A stretch of 64,000 bases of DNA from positions 248,001-312,000 of the forward strand of contig NZ_BJDY01000003.1 in NCBI RefSeq assembly GCF_005405385.1. The letters are read 5' to 3'. Below, piece after piece: positions 56,036 through 64,000 of this stretch; position 1 is the stretch's first letter, and every line of letters starts with the position of its first letter. Position numbers and translations under genes: made by a program. The notes beneath the pieces were generated by a model. It was not told where the DNA came from. It did no database searches and saw nothing but the letters and a program-made list of their open reading frames with translations. This DNA comes from Lactiplantibacillus mudanjiangensis (GTDB taxonomy: Bacteria > Bacillota > Bacilli > Lactobacillales > Lactobacillaceae).

Positions 56036-58789
56036 ATGAGATTGGAAGTATCACGTCAAGCGGCGGCTTTGTGGGCTAAAAAACGTTCAGAAAATGGACA
56101 TCAATATTGGTTAACTTTGATTACACATTTAACCGACACGCAAAACGTCATCAATTGGTTGTTCGATCACTGGCTAAGTCCAGGGCAACGTCAGCTATTA
56201 TGTGGGGAGTTATCAAAAACAGAAACTCAAAAATTAGTAAGTCTAGTTGGATTCTTACACGACTTGGGAAAAGCCACGCCGGTCTTTCAGGTTAAAAAGT
56301 CGCGTGATGGAGACACCTCATTGGACAAAAAAATGAAAGCGCAATTATTAGAAGCTGGTTTTTGTGACTTGGATGAGAAGTACTTAGCTTCACCTGATGA
56401 GACACTACATGCAAAAGCTGGTGAGGCACTTGTTGAAAATTTTGAACTTCCAGTTTCGATTGGCGCCATTATTGGTGGGCATCATGGTAGGCCAGAGAGC
56501 ACTGCACAAAATACACGATCACACAATCCGATTGAACAGTATCCCGCAAATTTTTATCAGGCTCCAGATAATACAGAAATACAAAAACCATGGCGACATG
56601 TTCAGCGTGAGTTATTCGAGTATGGGTTGGCTTCTGCTGGCTATCAGGCAGCTAATGAAGTACCAGAGATTAAGCAACCACAAGCGATTGTTTTAGAAGG
56701 ATTGCTGATCATGGCTGATTGGTTAGCTTCCAGTGAATATTTGGATTCAGACCAGACAGTACCACTTTTTCCGTTGATTGATTTAGATCAAACTTGGGAC
56801 GAAGATAATTCGATGATACGTTTACAGAACGCTATGACTAACTGGCGATCAGATGATCAATGGAGACCAAGCCCTATCGATATTAGCAAGATAGATCCGT
56901 ATCAAGCGCGTTGGGGATTTATGGAACGGTTGATTCAAAAAATAATGACGGCGGCCATTGATAAGACGCTTGATCCAGGCATGATCATTATTGAGGCTCC
57001 TATGGGAAGTGGCAAGACAGAAACAGCCTTACTGTCAGCTGAAAAACTCGCTCAAAAAACGGGACGGGATGGTATTTTTATGGGGTTACCCACACAAGCG
57101 ACAACCAATGCAATGTTTGAGCGTGTTGTGCAGTGGATGACGTACATAGCGCAACAGCAAAATGCAACATTTGCTGCTGGGTTGAGCCATGGAAAATCAG
57201 AATTCAATCTTAAATATTTACAATTACCTGATTGGAATAGCGATGCTAGTGTAACCAGAGAAAGTCCTTGGTTTTCGGGTAAGAAAAAGAATTTAATAAA
57301 ATTTGACGTTGGGACCATTGATAATTTATTACTAATGGGACTGGAGCAGAAACACTTGTTTTTACGGCACTTGGGCTTTAGCGGGAAAGTTGTCATCATT
57401 GATGAAGCTCATGCTTATGATACTTATATGAATCAATATCTCTATAAGGTGATCGAATGGCTAGGGGCGTATCATGTACCAATTATTATTTTGTCGGCGA
57501 CGCTTCCTAAGGCTAAGCGTAAAGCGTTGATAGACGCATATGTTGAAGGAAAATACGGTAAAAAATGTAGAAAACAATTAGATACACAGCAGGATTGGCA
57601 AGAAACACAGGCTTACCCGTTGCTTAGTATTTTAGATGGCTGTGAAATTAAGCAAACTAAACCAATCATCAATCAAAAATCAGTAAGCGTTCAAGTTGAG
57701 CGGTTAAGTCTTTCAAATAACGGACTCATGGATCAGGTTGTCCAACAACTCGATGGTGGTGGCGTTGCTGGTATTATTGTCAATACAGTTCGCCGAGCTC
57801 AAGAGTTAGCACAACTAGTACCAGATAATGTGCCACTAATACTTTTACATTCGGCCTTTTTAGCAACTGATCGTGGAAAATATGAAGCTGAATTGCTGGC
57901 TGCAATTGGTAAAAATGATGATCGGCCTGAAAAACTAATCGTGATCGGAACACAAGTGTTGGAACAATCCTTGGATATTGATTTTGATGTCCTTTATACC
58001 GATATAGCACCGATGGATCTTATCTTACAACGGATTGGGCGTTTGCATCGACATTCATTAGTTCGTCCGGCTGCCTTAAAGCAACCCCGAGTCTACATTA
58101 TGGGTATTCAAGATGCTAACAATTATGGTGGAGGCAATGAAGCTGTTTATGGTAAATACTTGCTGATGAAGACGGTCCACTTTTTGCCTGAGACAATCGA
58201 TTTACCAGCAGATATTTCGCCACTTATTCAAAAAGTTTATGATGAGAATACTGATACTGAAATATCAGGAATTGAGCCGATACGAGCAGATTTTGATAAA
58301 AAAGTTAGGCAGAAAGAAGATCGAGCTGGCAAATTTCAAATTAGTGAACCAAGTTTGAAGGCGGGAAAGACCATTCATGATTGGTTGGATCGTGAATTTA
58401 TTGTTAGTCGTAAGGATGCTCAAAGGGTAAACGCAGCAGTGCGGGATATCCAGGAAACATTAGAAGTCATTCTGATACAACAGACTGAGAATGGTAATTT
58501 CTTACTAGATGGTCAGCGCTTAAATGATGTATCGTCGTATAAAATTGCACAACAGGTTGTTAGACTTCCGGCTGCGATAACACCAAAAGGTAAGTGCATT
58601 GATAAAGCAATCAATGAATTAGAAAAAATAATCGAAGGACAGTTTCCAGAATGGCAACATGATACTTGGCTCAAGGAATCATTAGTATTACCGTTAGATG
58701 AGAACTTAGAAGTAAGTTTTATGAATTGGAGATTGTCGTATTCTTCAGAACTTGGGTTACAGTATGTAAAGGAGGGTAAAGATGACTAG
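56036..58789 (+). CDS. cas3: CRISPR-associated helicase/nuclease Cas3 (type I-E)
   Basis: The ATG at 56036 follows TAGGAGG, giving 917 residues. The N-terminal HD nuclease has FLHDLGKATPVF (HD at about residues 75-76) and GGHHGRPES. The SF2 helicase has Walker A APMGSGKTE (about 321-329), DEAH box IIDEAHAYDTY (about 456), motif III LSATLP and motif VI QRIGRLHRH. All catalytic motifs are intact. Cas3 is recruited by Cascade to unwind and cut the non-target DNA strand. It is the first gene of a tightly packed operon; cse1 overlaps its end by 8 bases. Confidence 0.95.
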   Translation: MRLEVSRQAAALWAKKRSENGHQYWLTLITHLTDTQNVINWLFDHWLSPGQRQLLCGELSKTETQKLVSLVGFLHDLGKATPVFQVKKSRDGDTSLDKKMKAQLLEAGFCDLDEKYLASPDETLHAKAGEALVENFELPVSIGAIIGGHHGRPESTAQNTRSHNPIEQYPANFYQAPDNTEIQKPWRHVQRELFEYGLASAGYQAANEVPEIKQPQAIVLEGLLIMADWLASSEYLDSDQTVPLFPLIDLDQTWDEDNSMIRLQNAMTNWRSDDQWRPSPIDISKIDPYQARWGFMERLIQKIMTAAIDKTLDPGMIIIEAPMGSGKTETALLSAEKLAQKTGRDGIFMGLPTQATTNAMFERVVQWMTYIAQQQNATFAAGLSHGKSEFNLKYLQLPDWNSDASVTRESPWFSGKKKNLIKFDVGTIDNLLLMGLEQKHLFLRHLGFSGKVVIIDEAHAYDTYMNQYLYKVIEWLGAYHVPIIILSATLPKAKRKALIDAYVEGKYGKKCRKQLDTQQDWQETQAYPLLSILDGCEIKQTKPIINQKSVSVQVERLSLSNNGLMDQVVQQLDGGGVAGIIVNTVRRAQELAQLVPDNVPLILLHSAFLATDRGKYEAELLAAIGKNDDRPEKLIVIGTQVLEQSLDIDFDVLYTDIAPMDLILQRIGRLHRHSLVRPAALKQPRVYIMGIQDANNYGGGNEAVYGKYLLMKTVHFLPETIDLPADISPLIQKVYDENTDTEISGIEPIRADFDKKVRQKEDRAGKFQISEPSLKAGKTIHDWLDREFIVSRKDAQRVNAAVRDIQETLEVILIQQTENGNFLLDGQRLNDVSSYKIAQQVVRLPAAITPKGKCIDKAINELEKIIEGQFPEWQHDTWLKESLVLPLDENLEVSFMNWRLSYSSELGLQYVKEGKDD

Positions 58790-60506
58790 TAAACAGTTTA
58801 ATTTAACGACGGATCCATGGATTAAAGTTATTGACCGTCAAACTAATCATGAAAAGATGGTCTCTTTGATTAAGTTGTTTGAGTATGCAGCCGATTATCG
58901 ACAATTAGCTGGTGAAATGCATAGTCAAGACTTAGCTGTTTTTCGATTGTTATTAGCGATTTTGACGACCGTATACTCACGGGTTGATGCCGATAATCAG
59001 CCATATGAATGGATAAAGGCTGATTCAAAATTGTCACGGAATTGGGAAATCGACCAAGAAGAGATTGATCTGGATGATAGCAAAGATGATTTAATGAATA
59101 CTTGGGAGACGCTTTATCAAGGTGGTCGTTTTACAGCAGCAGTGACGCAATACTTAAAAGATAATGCAGATTGTTTTGACTTTTTTGGTGACCGGCCTTT
59201 TTATCAAGTGACTAAGATGGATTATGATGCGGTGGTTCCAGCTGGTAAAAGGATTGATACGCACACAGGGCAAGTGGCTGTAAGACAAATTAATCGGCAA
59301 ATTTCACAAAGTGGTAATACGCCAGCTATTTTTGCGCCCAAGTCTGAAAGCACCAAAGATGATCTTCCCTTAGATGAATTAGTACGATGGGTGATTACTT
59401 ATCAAAATTTCACTGGTGTGACGGATAAAACTAAAATTGTCACTAAAGAAGCATTTTCAAAATCGGCGGGTTGGATTTACCATATTAATCCAGTTTTTGC
59501 CAAAGGCCAGTCATTATTTGAAACGTTAATGTTGAATCTTATTTTGGATGATTCAATTTTAAATAAGGCTAATTGGGAGCCAAAGTTACAAAAGCCGGTC
59601 TGGGAGTATCACAGCATCAATGAGTACGTTCAATATCGAATTGACGAAATCCTACCAAATAATTTGGCCGAATTGTATACGAGCTGGTCGCGGCTTTTGC
59701 ATATTGAATGGCGTGATACTGGACAGCCGACGATATATAGTGCTGGAATGCCGATGTTTGATCGTAATAATGCTTTTATTGAACCGATGACAACGTGGAA
59801 AAGAGATAAAAAAACGGGTGATTATCAACCGGTAATTAAGAGTTTGTCGTCACTTGGGACTTCAATGTGGCAAAAATTTGGTCAATACGTCAATGTTTAT
59901 CATGATGACAAAGTACGCACACCTGGCATTGTAAAATGGTTGTGGAAATTACAAGATCAAGACTTGATCAAGCCTGAGAAGCAGTTGGTTTTAAATTCAA
60001 TTGTACTGGTTAGCGGTGATAATCAATCATCACAAATGCCAGCGATTGAGATTATGGATGATATGCAAATGCAGACAGGGATTCTCTTTGATTCAGCGTT
60101 AACTGAAAGTTGGCCGATTCGAATTGAGGATGCGATTAAAGTGACACAAGTTGTAGGCGCTGATTACCGGCACTTTGTCAGTGAAATCAGTCAGATTCGT
60201 AATATTGACGTGCGTTCATTTGCTACTGATATGAGTGCCAAGTTTTATGAACGTTTGAATGAGCCATTTAAAAAGTGGTTGCTTAAACTAAACTATAAGG
60301 ACAAGAACAAGCAAGATCAGCGACTTATTGAATGGAAAAGAGAACTTAACGGTATTGTTTTAAATGCAGCTGATGAAGTTATGCAAACAAGCTCACTTAG
60401 AGATATTAAAGGAATCCCTGGTAAGCAGGGGCTGATCAATGTTTTTACAGCTAAAAGGGACCTAATGTATAATTTGAAAATACATCTTAAGCTACCAGAG
60501 GAGTGA
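58782..60506 (+). CDS. cse1: Cascade large subunit Cse1 (CasA, Cas8e)
   Basis: The 574-residue protein begins FNLTTDPWIKVIDRQT, the typical Cse1 start, and has the long variable middle and helical C-terminus of the family. In Cascade it recognises the PAM and contacts Cas3. It starts 8 bases inside the end of cas3 after AAGGAGGG and is followed by cse2 with its ribosome site inside the cse1 end. The length is normal, so it seems intact. Confidence 0.9.
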   Translation: MTSKQFNLTTDPWIKVIDRQTNHEKMVSLIKLFEYAADYRQLAGEMHSQDLAVFRLLLAILTTVYSRVDADNQPYEWIKADSKLSRNWEIDQEEIDLDDSKDDLMNTWETLYQGGRFTAAVTQYLKDNADCFDFFGDRPFYQVTKMDYDAVVPAGKRIDTHTGQVAVRQINRQISQSGNTPAIFAPKSESTKDDLPLDELVRWVITYQNFTGVTDKTKIVTKEAFSKSAGWIYHINPVFAKGQSLFETLMLNLILDDSILNKANWEPKLQKPVWEYHSINEYVQYRIDEILPNNLAELYTSWSRLLHIEWRDTGQPTIYSAGMPMFDRNNAFIEPMTTWKRDKKTGDYQPVIKSLSSLGTSMWQKFGQYVNVYHDDKVRTPGIVKWLWKLQDQDLIKPEKQLVLNSIVLVSGDNQSSQMPAIEIMDDMQMQTGILFDSALTESWPIRIEDAIKVTQVVGADYRHFVSEISQIRNIDVRSFATDMSAKFYERLNEPFKKWLLKLNYKDKNKQDQRLIEWKRELNGIVLNAADEVMQTSSLRDIKGIPGKQGLINVFTAKRDLMYNLKIHLKLPEE

Positions 60507-60514
60507 AAATATCG

Positions 60515-61144
60515 ATGGAGTATGAAATTAAGAAAGCTACTGATCAAATTATCAAGGCAATTAATTGTGATCACGATGGAAAGCCAAATAAAGCCGTATT
60601 GGCAGGGCTAAGGAAGGCAGCAAGTATAACGAGTCCGCATGCACAGATTGCGTGGCCATTGATTTTAGCACACTTAAATGAAAAGGATATTAGTCATACT
60701 GGTGCCCCAACTTCAGGTGAGATCGCCGTGTATACAGCCATTCATTTCTATGCCATTCATCAACAGGGGTTAGAACAATCAGTCTATGTGTTGGATAAGG
60801 ATGCGCAAGATAAGGATGTACAAGATAGCAGACTGTCTTTTTTCAAAGCTTTAGCAGAACTGAGTAAAGAAAAAAACAGACAAACTTCGGTAAATAGTCG
60901 CGTTCAATTGGTATTAGCAACAACCGACACAGCTAGAGTGATTAATATTTTGTCGCAGTTAGTCAGACTTTTAAGGTCAGCAAAAAAGCAACGAAAAATT
61001 GATTATGCAATGCTAGCGCAAGATATCTATGGTCTGCAGGGGAATCGTAGCCAGGCCGATCGGATTCGCTGGCATTGGGGAGAGCAATATTTCAGAAACA
61101 ACCAAGTCACTTCTAAAGATAAAGGAGATCAAAACAATGACTAA
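60515..61144 (+). CDS. cse2: Cascade small subunit Cse2 (CasB)
   Basis: The chosen ATG at 60515 is 11 bases after AGAGGAG and gives 209 residues; a GTG at 60503 is part of the ribosome site itself. The end AMLAQDIYGLQGNRSQADRIRWHWGEQYF is the conserved Cse2 C-terminal pattern. Two copies of Cse2 line the belly of Cascade and hold the displaced DNA strand. The end overlaps cas7 by 8 bases. Confidence 0.9.
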   Translation: MEYEIKKATDQIIKAINCDHDGKPNKAVLAGLRKAASITSPHAQIAWPLILAHLNEKDISHTGAPTSGEIAVYTAIHFYAIHQQGLEQSVYVLDKDAQDKDVQDSRLSFFKALAELSKEKNRQTSVNSRVQLVLATTDTARVINILSQLVRLLRSAKKQRKIDYAMLAQDIYGLQGNRSQADRIRWHWGEQYFRNNQVTSKDKGDQNND

Positions 61145-62204
61145 ACAAGTATATATTGATTTACATATCTTACAAACGGTGCCATCGTCTAACATTAATC
61201 GAGATGATACAGGAGCACCTAAGACAGCGATGTATGGCGGTGTCATGCGCTTGCGTGTTTCATCACAGAGCTGGAAAAGAGTGGTGCGACAAGTCTTTAA
61301 AGCGGACAATATTAATATTGGGACGCGGACCAAAAAAGTTGCAACGTTATTAAAAGAAGCGCTAAAGGAACGTGATTCAGCTTTAGATGATGAAATGGCG
61401 ATGAGTAAAGCAAAAGCCGTCCTTGAAATGGCCAAGATTAAGTTTAAAGATGATGAAACAAAAGCTTTGCTACTAGTTAGTCGAGGTCAAATTAATAAAT
61501 TAGCGCAGTATGTTATTGATAACGAAGAACCAGACAAAGCAGAAGTTAAAAAGTTATTAAAGGGTGATCAGTCGCTAGACTTAGCCTTATTTGGTCGGAT
61601 GGTTGCAGATAACCCTGAATTAAACGTTGATGCTTCTGCACAAGTGGCCCATGCAATTTCGACTCATGAAGTTGTTCCAGAATATGATTACTTTACAGCG
61701 CTGGATGAGAAGCAAGGTGATGAAGAGTCTGGTGCGGCGATGCTCGGGACAATCGATTTCAACTCAGCCACGTTATATCGTTATGCCAACGTTAATATGC
61801 GTGAATTGGTCGAAAATCTCGATACTGAAGATGCGATTCATGGTGCGATAGATTTTATTAAGGATTTTGTTTTATCGATGCCAACTGGGAAACAAAATAC
61901 GTTTGCCAATAAGACTTTACCAAGTTATGTGATGGTCACAATTCGCACCGATACCCCCGTTAATTTGGTGTCGGCTTTTGAAAATCCAGTAGTGTCTGAT
62001 AATGGCTACATGACGCCGTCAATTAAACGTCTGGAAGCAGAATATAAGGCAACACTAGGTTTAGTGGATCAGCCACTTTTAAATGTGATTGTCAGTAAAA
62101 CTGATGCCCAGGTTGGTGATCAAATGGCTAACCTGACTGAACTTTTAGAAAAAGTCTCAGCGACTTTGTCAGAGGTGGTTCAGGATGAAAATACTAACAA
62201 TTAA
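61137..62204 (+). CDS. cas7: Cascade backbone subunit Cas7e (Cse4, CasC)
   Basis: From the ATG at 61137, after AAAGGAG, the protein has 355 residues. YIDLHILQTVPSSNINRDDTGAPKTAMYGGV and MRLRVSSQSWKRVVRQVF are the classic type I-E Cas7 N-terminus. Six copies bind the crRNA spacer along Cascade. Frames open upstream of this ATG lie inside cse2. The end overlaps cas5 by 20 bases. Confidence 0.95.
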   Translation: MTKQVYIDLHILQTVPSSNINRDDTGAPKTAMYGGVMRLRVSSQSWKRVVRQVFKADNINIGTRTKKVATLLKEALKERDSALDDEMAMSKAKAVLEMAKIKFKDDETKALLLVSRGQINKLAQYVIDNEEPDKAEVKKLLKGDQSLDLALFGRMVADNPELNVDASAQVAHAISTHEVVPEYDYFTALDEKQGDEESGAAMLGTIDFNSATLYRYANVNMRELVENLDTEDAIHGAIDFIKDFVLSMPTGKQNTFANKTLPSYVMVTIRTDTPVNLVSAFENPVVSDNGYMTPSIKRLEAEYKATLGLVDQPLLNVIVSKTDAQVGDQMANLTELLEKVSATLSEVVQDENTNN

Positions 62205-62889
62205 ATTAGCAGCACCATTACAATCTTACGGCAATGAAGCGACTTTTGAACGCCGTACGACCGCACGTTATCCGACCAAGAGTGCTGTGATTGGGATGGT
62301 AGCCGCCGCCTTAGGTTATCGGCGCACCGATTCACGAATTCTAGCGCTCAATGACTTAAGCTTTGCGGTTAGAATTGATCAGGCGGGTACGGTATTAACA
62401 GATTACCAAACAGTTGAATGGAAAAAGAATACCCGCAAGATTACTTATCGTGAATATTTACAGGACGCCAAATTTATGGTGGCGTTGGGTAGTGACGATG
62501 ATCAATTTATTGAGCAGATTGAGTTAGCGCTAAAACATCCTAAATTTCAACTATTTTTAGGGCGGCTATCAAATGCGCCAGCTGGAGTATTGCGACTCAA
62601 CTTGTTTGAGGCAGAATCACCAGTTACTGTTTTAAAAAGGTTAAAATGTCAGGCAATTAATCGGTACAAGCGAAAAACGATTGAAATCATTGCTGATGCT
62701 GATTTAATGCCAGATAAACCCAGTTCCTTTGTGAAAGACAAGGTACAATCGTTTGATCAACGAAATCGTCGTTATGGTTTTCGAGCGGTTGCCCAGACGG
62801 AAGTTAGCGTAGATAAATTATACTTAGACATAGATCAACCTAAACAGCCAGTAAGTACGCAGCATGATGCGATGAGTCAGCTAGATTAG
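62185..62889 (+). CDS. cas5: Cascade subunit Cas5e (CasD)
   Basis: The 234-residue RAMP protein starts MKILTIKLAAPLQSYGNEATFERRTT and contains the PTKSAVIGMVAAALGYRR block specific to Cas5e. It caps the 5' handle of the crRNA in Cascade. GAGGTGG is present before the ATG, inside the end of cas7. It is 12 bases from cas6e. Confidence 0.94.
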   Translation: MKILTIKLAAPLQSYGNEATFERRTTARYPTKSAVIGMVAAALGYRRTDSRILALNDLSFAVRIDQAGTVLTDYQTVEWKKNTRKITYREYLQDAKFMVALGSDDDQFIEQIELALKHPKFQLFLGRLSNAPAGVLRLNLFEAESPVTVLKRLKCQAINRYKRKTIEIIADADLMPDKPSSFVKDKVQSFDQRNRRYGFRAVAQTEVSVDKLYLDIDQPKQPVSTQHDAMSQLD

Positions 62890-62901
62890 AAAGGAGCCGT
62901 T

Positions 62902-63573
62902 ATGTATTTATCAAGAGTTGAAATTGATACAAAGAATCGTTATAAAACTAGAGATTTAACACATTTGGGGGCCTTTCATAATTGGGTGGAGCAAAGCTTC
63001 CCAAAGGAGCTTGCAACCGGTATTCGGCATCGACATTTGTGGCGGCTAGATACTTTGGCAGGTAAACAATATTTATTAGTTTTAAGTGAAACTGCGCCTG
63101 ATGCGGACTTACTATTAACGTATGGTGTCCCCGGTACAGCAGTTACTAAGTCATACGATCCGTTTTTGTCACGATTACAAGATGGACAGCTTATGCAGTT
63201 CCGCTTAACCGCTAATCCAACGCATACGATTAGTCGGCCCGGGCAAAAACAAGGTCGCGTAGTGCCGCACGTGACAATTGCACAACAACGGCAGTGGTTA
63301 GCGGATCGCGCTGAAAAGTCAGGTTTTCAATTAGTTGAGCAAAGTATTGTGGGTACTGACGAAGACGTGAAGCAAGCTTTTGACATTGTCAGTCGTGATT
63401 GGCCAATGTTGCATCGTAAAACGGGTCGTGGTGTCCGTCTTAGTCGGGTGACCTTTGAAGGCCTGTTACGGATTAGTGATGTTGCTGTATTTAAGCAAAC
63501 GTTGACGACTGGTCTTGGTCGTGAAAAGGCGTTTGGTATGGGACTCATGACGGTTATTTCGGAGAATGCGTGA
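62902..63573 (+). CDS. cas6e: crRNA-processing endoribonuclease Cas6e (CasE)
   Basis: The 223-residue RAMP protein has the candidate catalytic histidine H26 in THLGAFHNWVEQSFP, matching the known active-site place in Cas6e. Other family marks are the PGTAVTKSYDPFLSRLQDGQ loop and the glycine-rich C-terminal loop TGLGREKAFGMGL. It cuts the pre-crRNA at each repeat hairpin and stays on the 3' hairpin in Cascade. AAAGGAGCC precedes the ATG. In most I-E loci cas1 and cas2 follow here; they do not in this window. Confidence 0.95.
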   Translation: MYLSRVEIDTKNRYKTRDLTHLGAFHNWVEQSFPKELATGIRHRHLWRLDTLAGKQYLLVLSETAPDADLLLTYGVPGTAVTKSYDPFLSRLQDGQLMQFRLTANPTHTISRPGQKQGRVVPHVTIAQQRQWLADRAEKSGFQLVEQSIVGTDEDVKQAFDIVSRDWPMLHRKTGRGVRLSRVTFEGLLRISDVAVFKQTLTTGLGREKAFGMGLMTVISENA

Positions 63574-63748
63574 TTCTTAGTGTGTGCCATTCGTAGAGAT
63601 GACTTGAAAATTTATTGTTCCGTGTCTGTAATAAAATCACAAAAATCAGCAGTTGTACCATGAAAAAAGATGGACGTGATCCACGATGGAAAAGGTACTT
63701 GTTGGTTCAGATTTTTCATTCAAGTTTATTGAGCGTGGTTGCAATGTC
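63574..63748. other. Non-coding stretch after cas6e
   Basis: No cas1 start is found. At 63582-63605 the bases GTGTGCC-ATT-CGTAGAGATGACTT resemble a shortened CRISPR repeat, and 63655-63682 ends GTGATCC like a repeat, but the 77-base spacing and many mismatches leave this unproven. Confidence 0.4.
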
Positions 63749-63756
63749 AGATAAAA

Positions 63757-63813
63757 TCCTCTTTATGTGGACAAGCAAATAATCAAGGCTTGTCCACATA
63801 AAGAGGAGTTTTT
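63757..63813 (+). terminator. Perfect 20-bp hairpin with T run (terminator or element end)
   Basis: TCCTCTTTATGTGGACAAGC (63757-63776) pairs without mismatch to its inverse at 63788-63807 around an 11-base loop, followed by GTTTTTG. It could end the cas operon. The 3' arm contains AAGAGGAG, a ribosome site 8 bases ahead of an ATG at 63816, so folding would hide that site. Confidence 0.75.
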
Positions 63814-63815
63814 GT

Positions 63816-63908
63816 ATGAGCCAAAATTGTGCATACTATACAATTCCGGAAAAGCTCTATTATATTGAATTAGTAAACCAAAGAGAAATAAATCTTAACA
63901 TAATATAA
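63816..63908 (+). CDS. Possible 30-residue peptide
   Basis: The ATG at 63816 follows AAGAGGAG at good spacing and reads MSQNCAYYTIPEKLYYIELV and ten more residues to TAA. I do not recognise it. It might be the damaged start of a transposase or a free small peptide. The ribosome site is inside the 3' arm of the hairpin before it. The remaining bases to 64000 hold nothing I can name. Confidence 0.3.
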   Translation: MSQNCAYYTIPEKLYYIELVNQREINLNII

Positions 63909-64000
63909 AGGACCTATGTGCATTAATGCCACGTGTTTTTATGCATATTTCAAGAGCTGCATACTATAAAGGGACCCATTATAGGTTTAGTAAGCGTGAG

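Noticed and set aside
52991-63573. Prophage
   Set aside because: No integrase, terminase, capsid or lysis gene is present in the region.
63582-63682. Two further CRISPR-repeat-like stretches after cas6e
   Set aside because: They need a 4-base gap or have only about half of the bases matching, and their spacing of about 77 does not fit an array.

Overview
The window is the replication-origin region of a low-to-moderate GC Gram-positive, almost certainly a lactobacillus and most likely of the Lactiplantibacillus (L. plantarum) group. The inference rests on protein families and gene order: rpmH-rnpA-yidC-jag-mnmE-mnmG on one side of oriC, dnaA-dnaN-yaaA-recF-gyrB-gyrA-rpsF-ssb-rpsR-gdpP-rplI-dnaB on the other, followed by a glycogen operon (glgBCDAP plus a neopullulanase-type enzyme), a convergent GH65 phosphorylase/pgmB pair, and the walRKHIJ-htrA-rlmH block. 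The species cannot be fixed from sequence reading alone.

Layout. 1-283: truncated Panacea/SocA-like gene. 0.5-2.6 kb: DegV lipid-binding protein, XRE regulator, signal peptidase I. 3.3-9.8 kb: leftward mnmG, mnmE, jag, yidC, rnpA, rpmH (tRNA modification, RNA binding, membrane insertion, RNase P). 9.8-11.8 kb: oriC, with DnaA boxes on both sides of dnaA. 11.8-25.5 kb: rightward replication and ribosome genes. 25.6-28.9 kb: MFS transporter, a perfect parS site, proBA. 29.3-39.2 kb: glycogen synthesis and breakdown. 39.9-43.3 kb: leftward GH65 phosphorylase and beta-phosphoglucomutase. 44.05 kb: tRNA-Lys(CUU). 44.4-52.7 kb: essential WalRK cell-wall two-component operon, HtrA, and a second cluster of DnaA boxes in front of rlmH.

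Downstream of the rlmH stop codon the character changes to AT-richer accessory DNA: a possible HEPN-type protein, a decayed membrane-protein pseudogene, degenerate CRISPR repeats, a pRiA4b ORF-3-like gene, then an intact type I-E interference operon (cas3-cse1-cse2-cas7-cas5-cas6e). No cas1 or cas2 follows cas6e inside the window.

The most striking undescribed-looking element is a roughly 400-bp non-coding repeat present four times in 37 kb (2839-3242, 7866-8258, 20922-21320, and inverted at 39359-39760). It has 9-10 bp terminal inverted repeats and a two-domain set of nested hairpins. Several stems show compensatory base changes between copies, which argues that the folded form is selected. 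Other candidates are a three-way-junction-like RNA between dnaN and yaaA, a promoter-hairpin-terminator unit before mnmE, and a UUCG hairpin that appears to bridge the Shine-Dalgarno and start codon of htrA.
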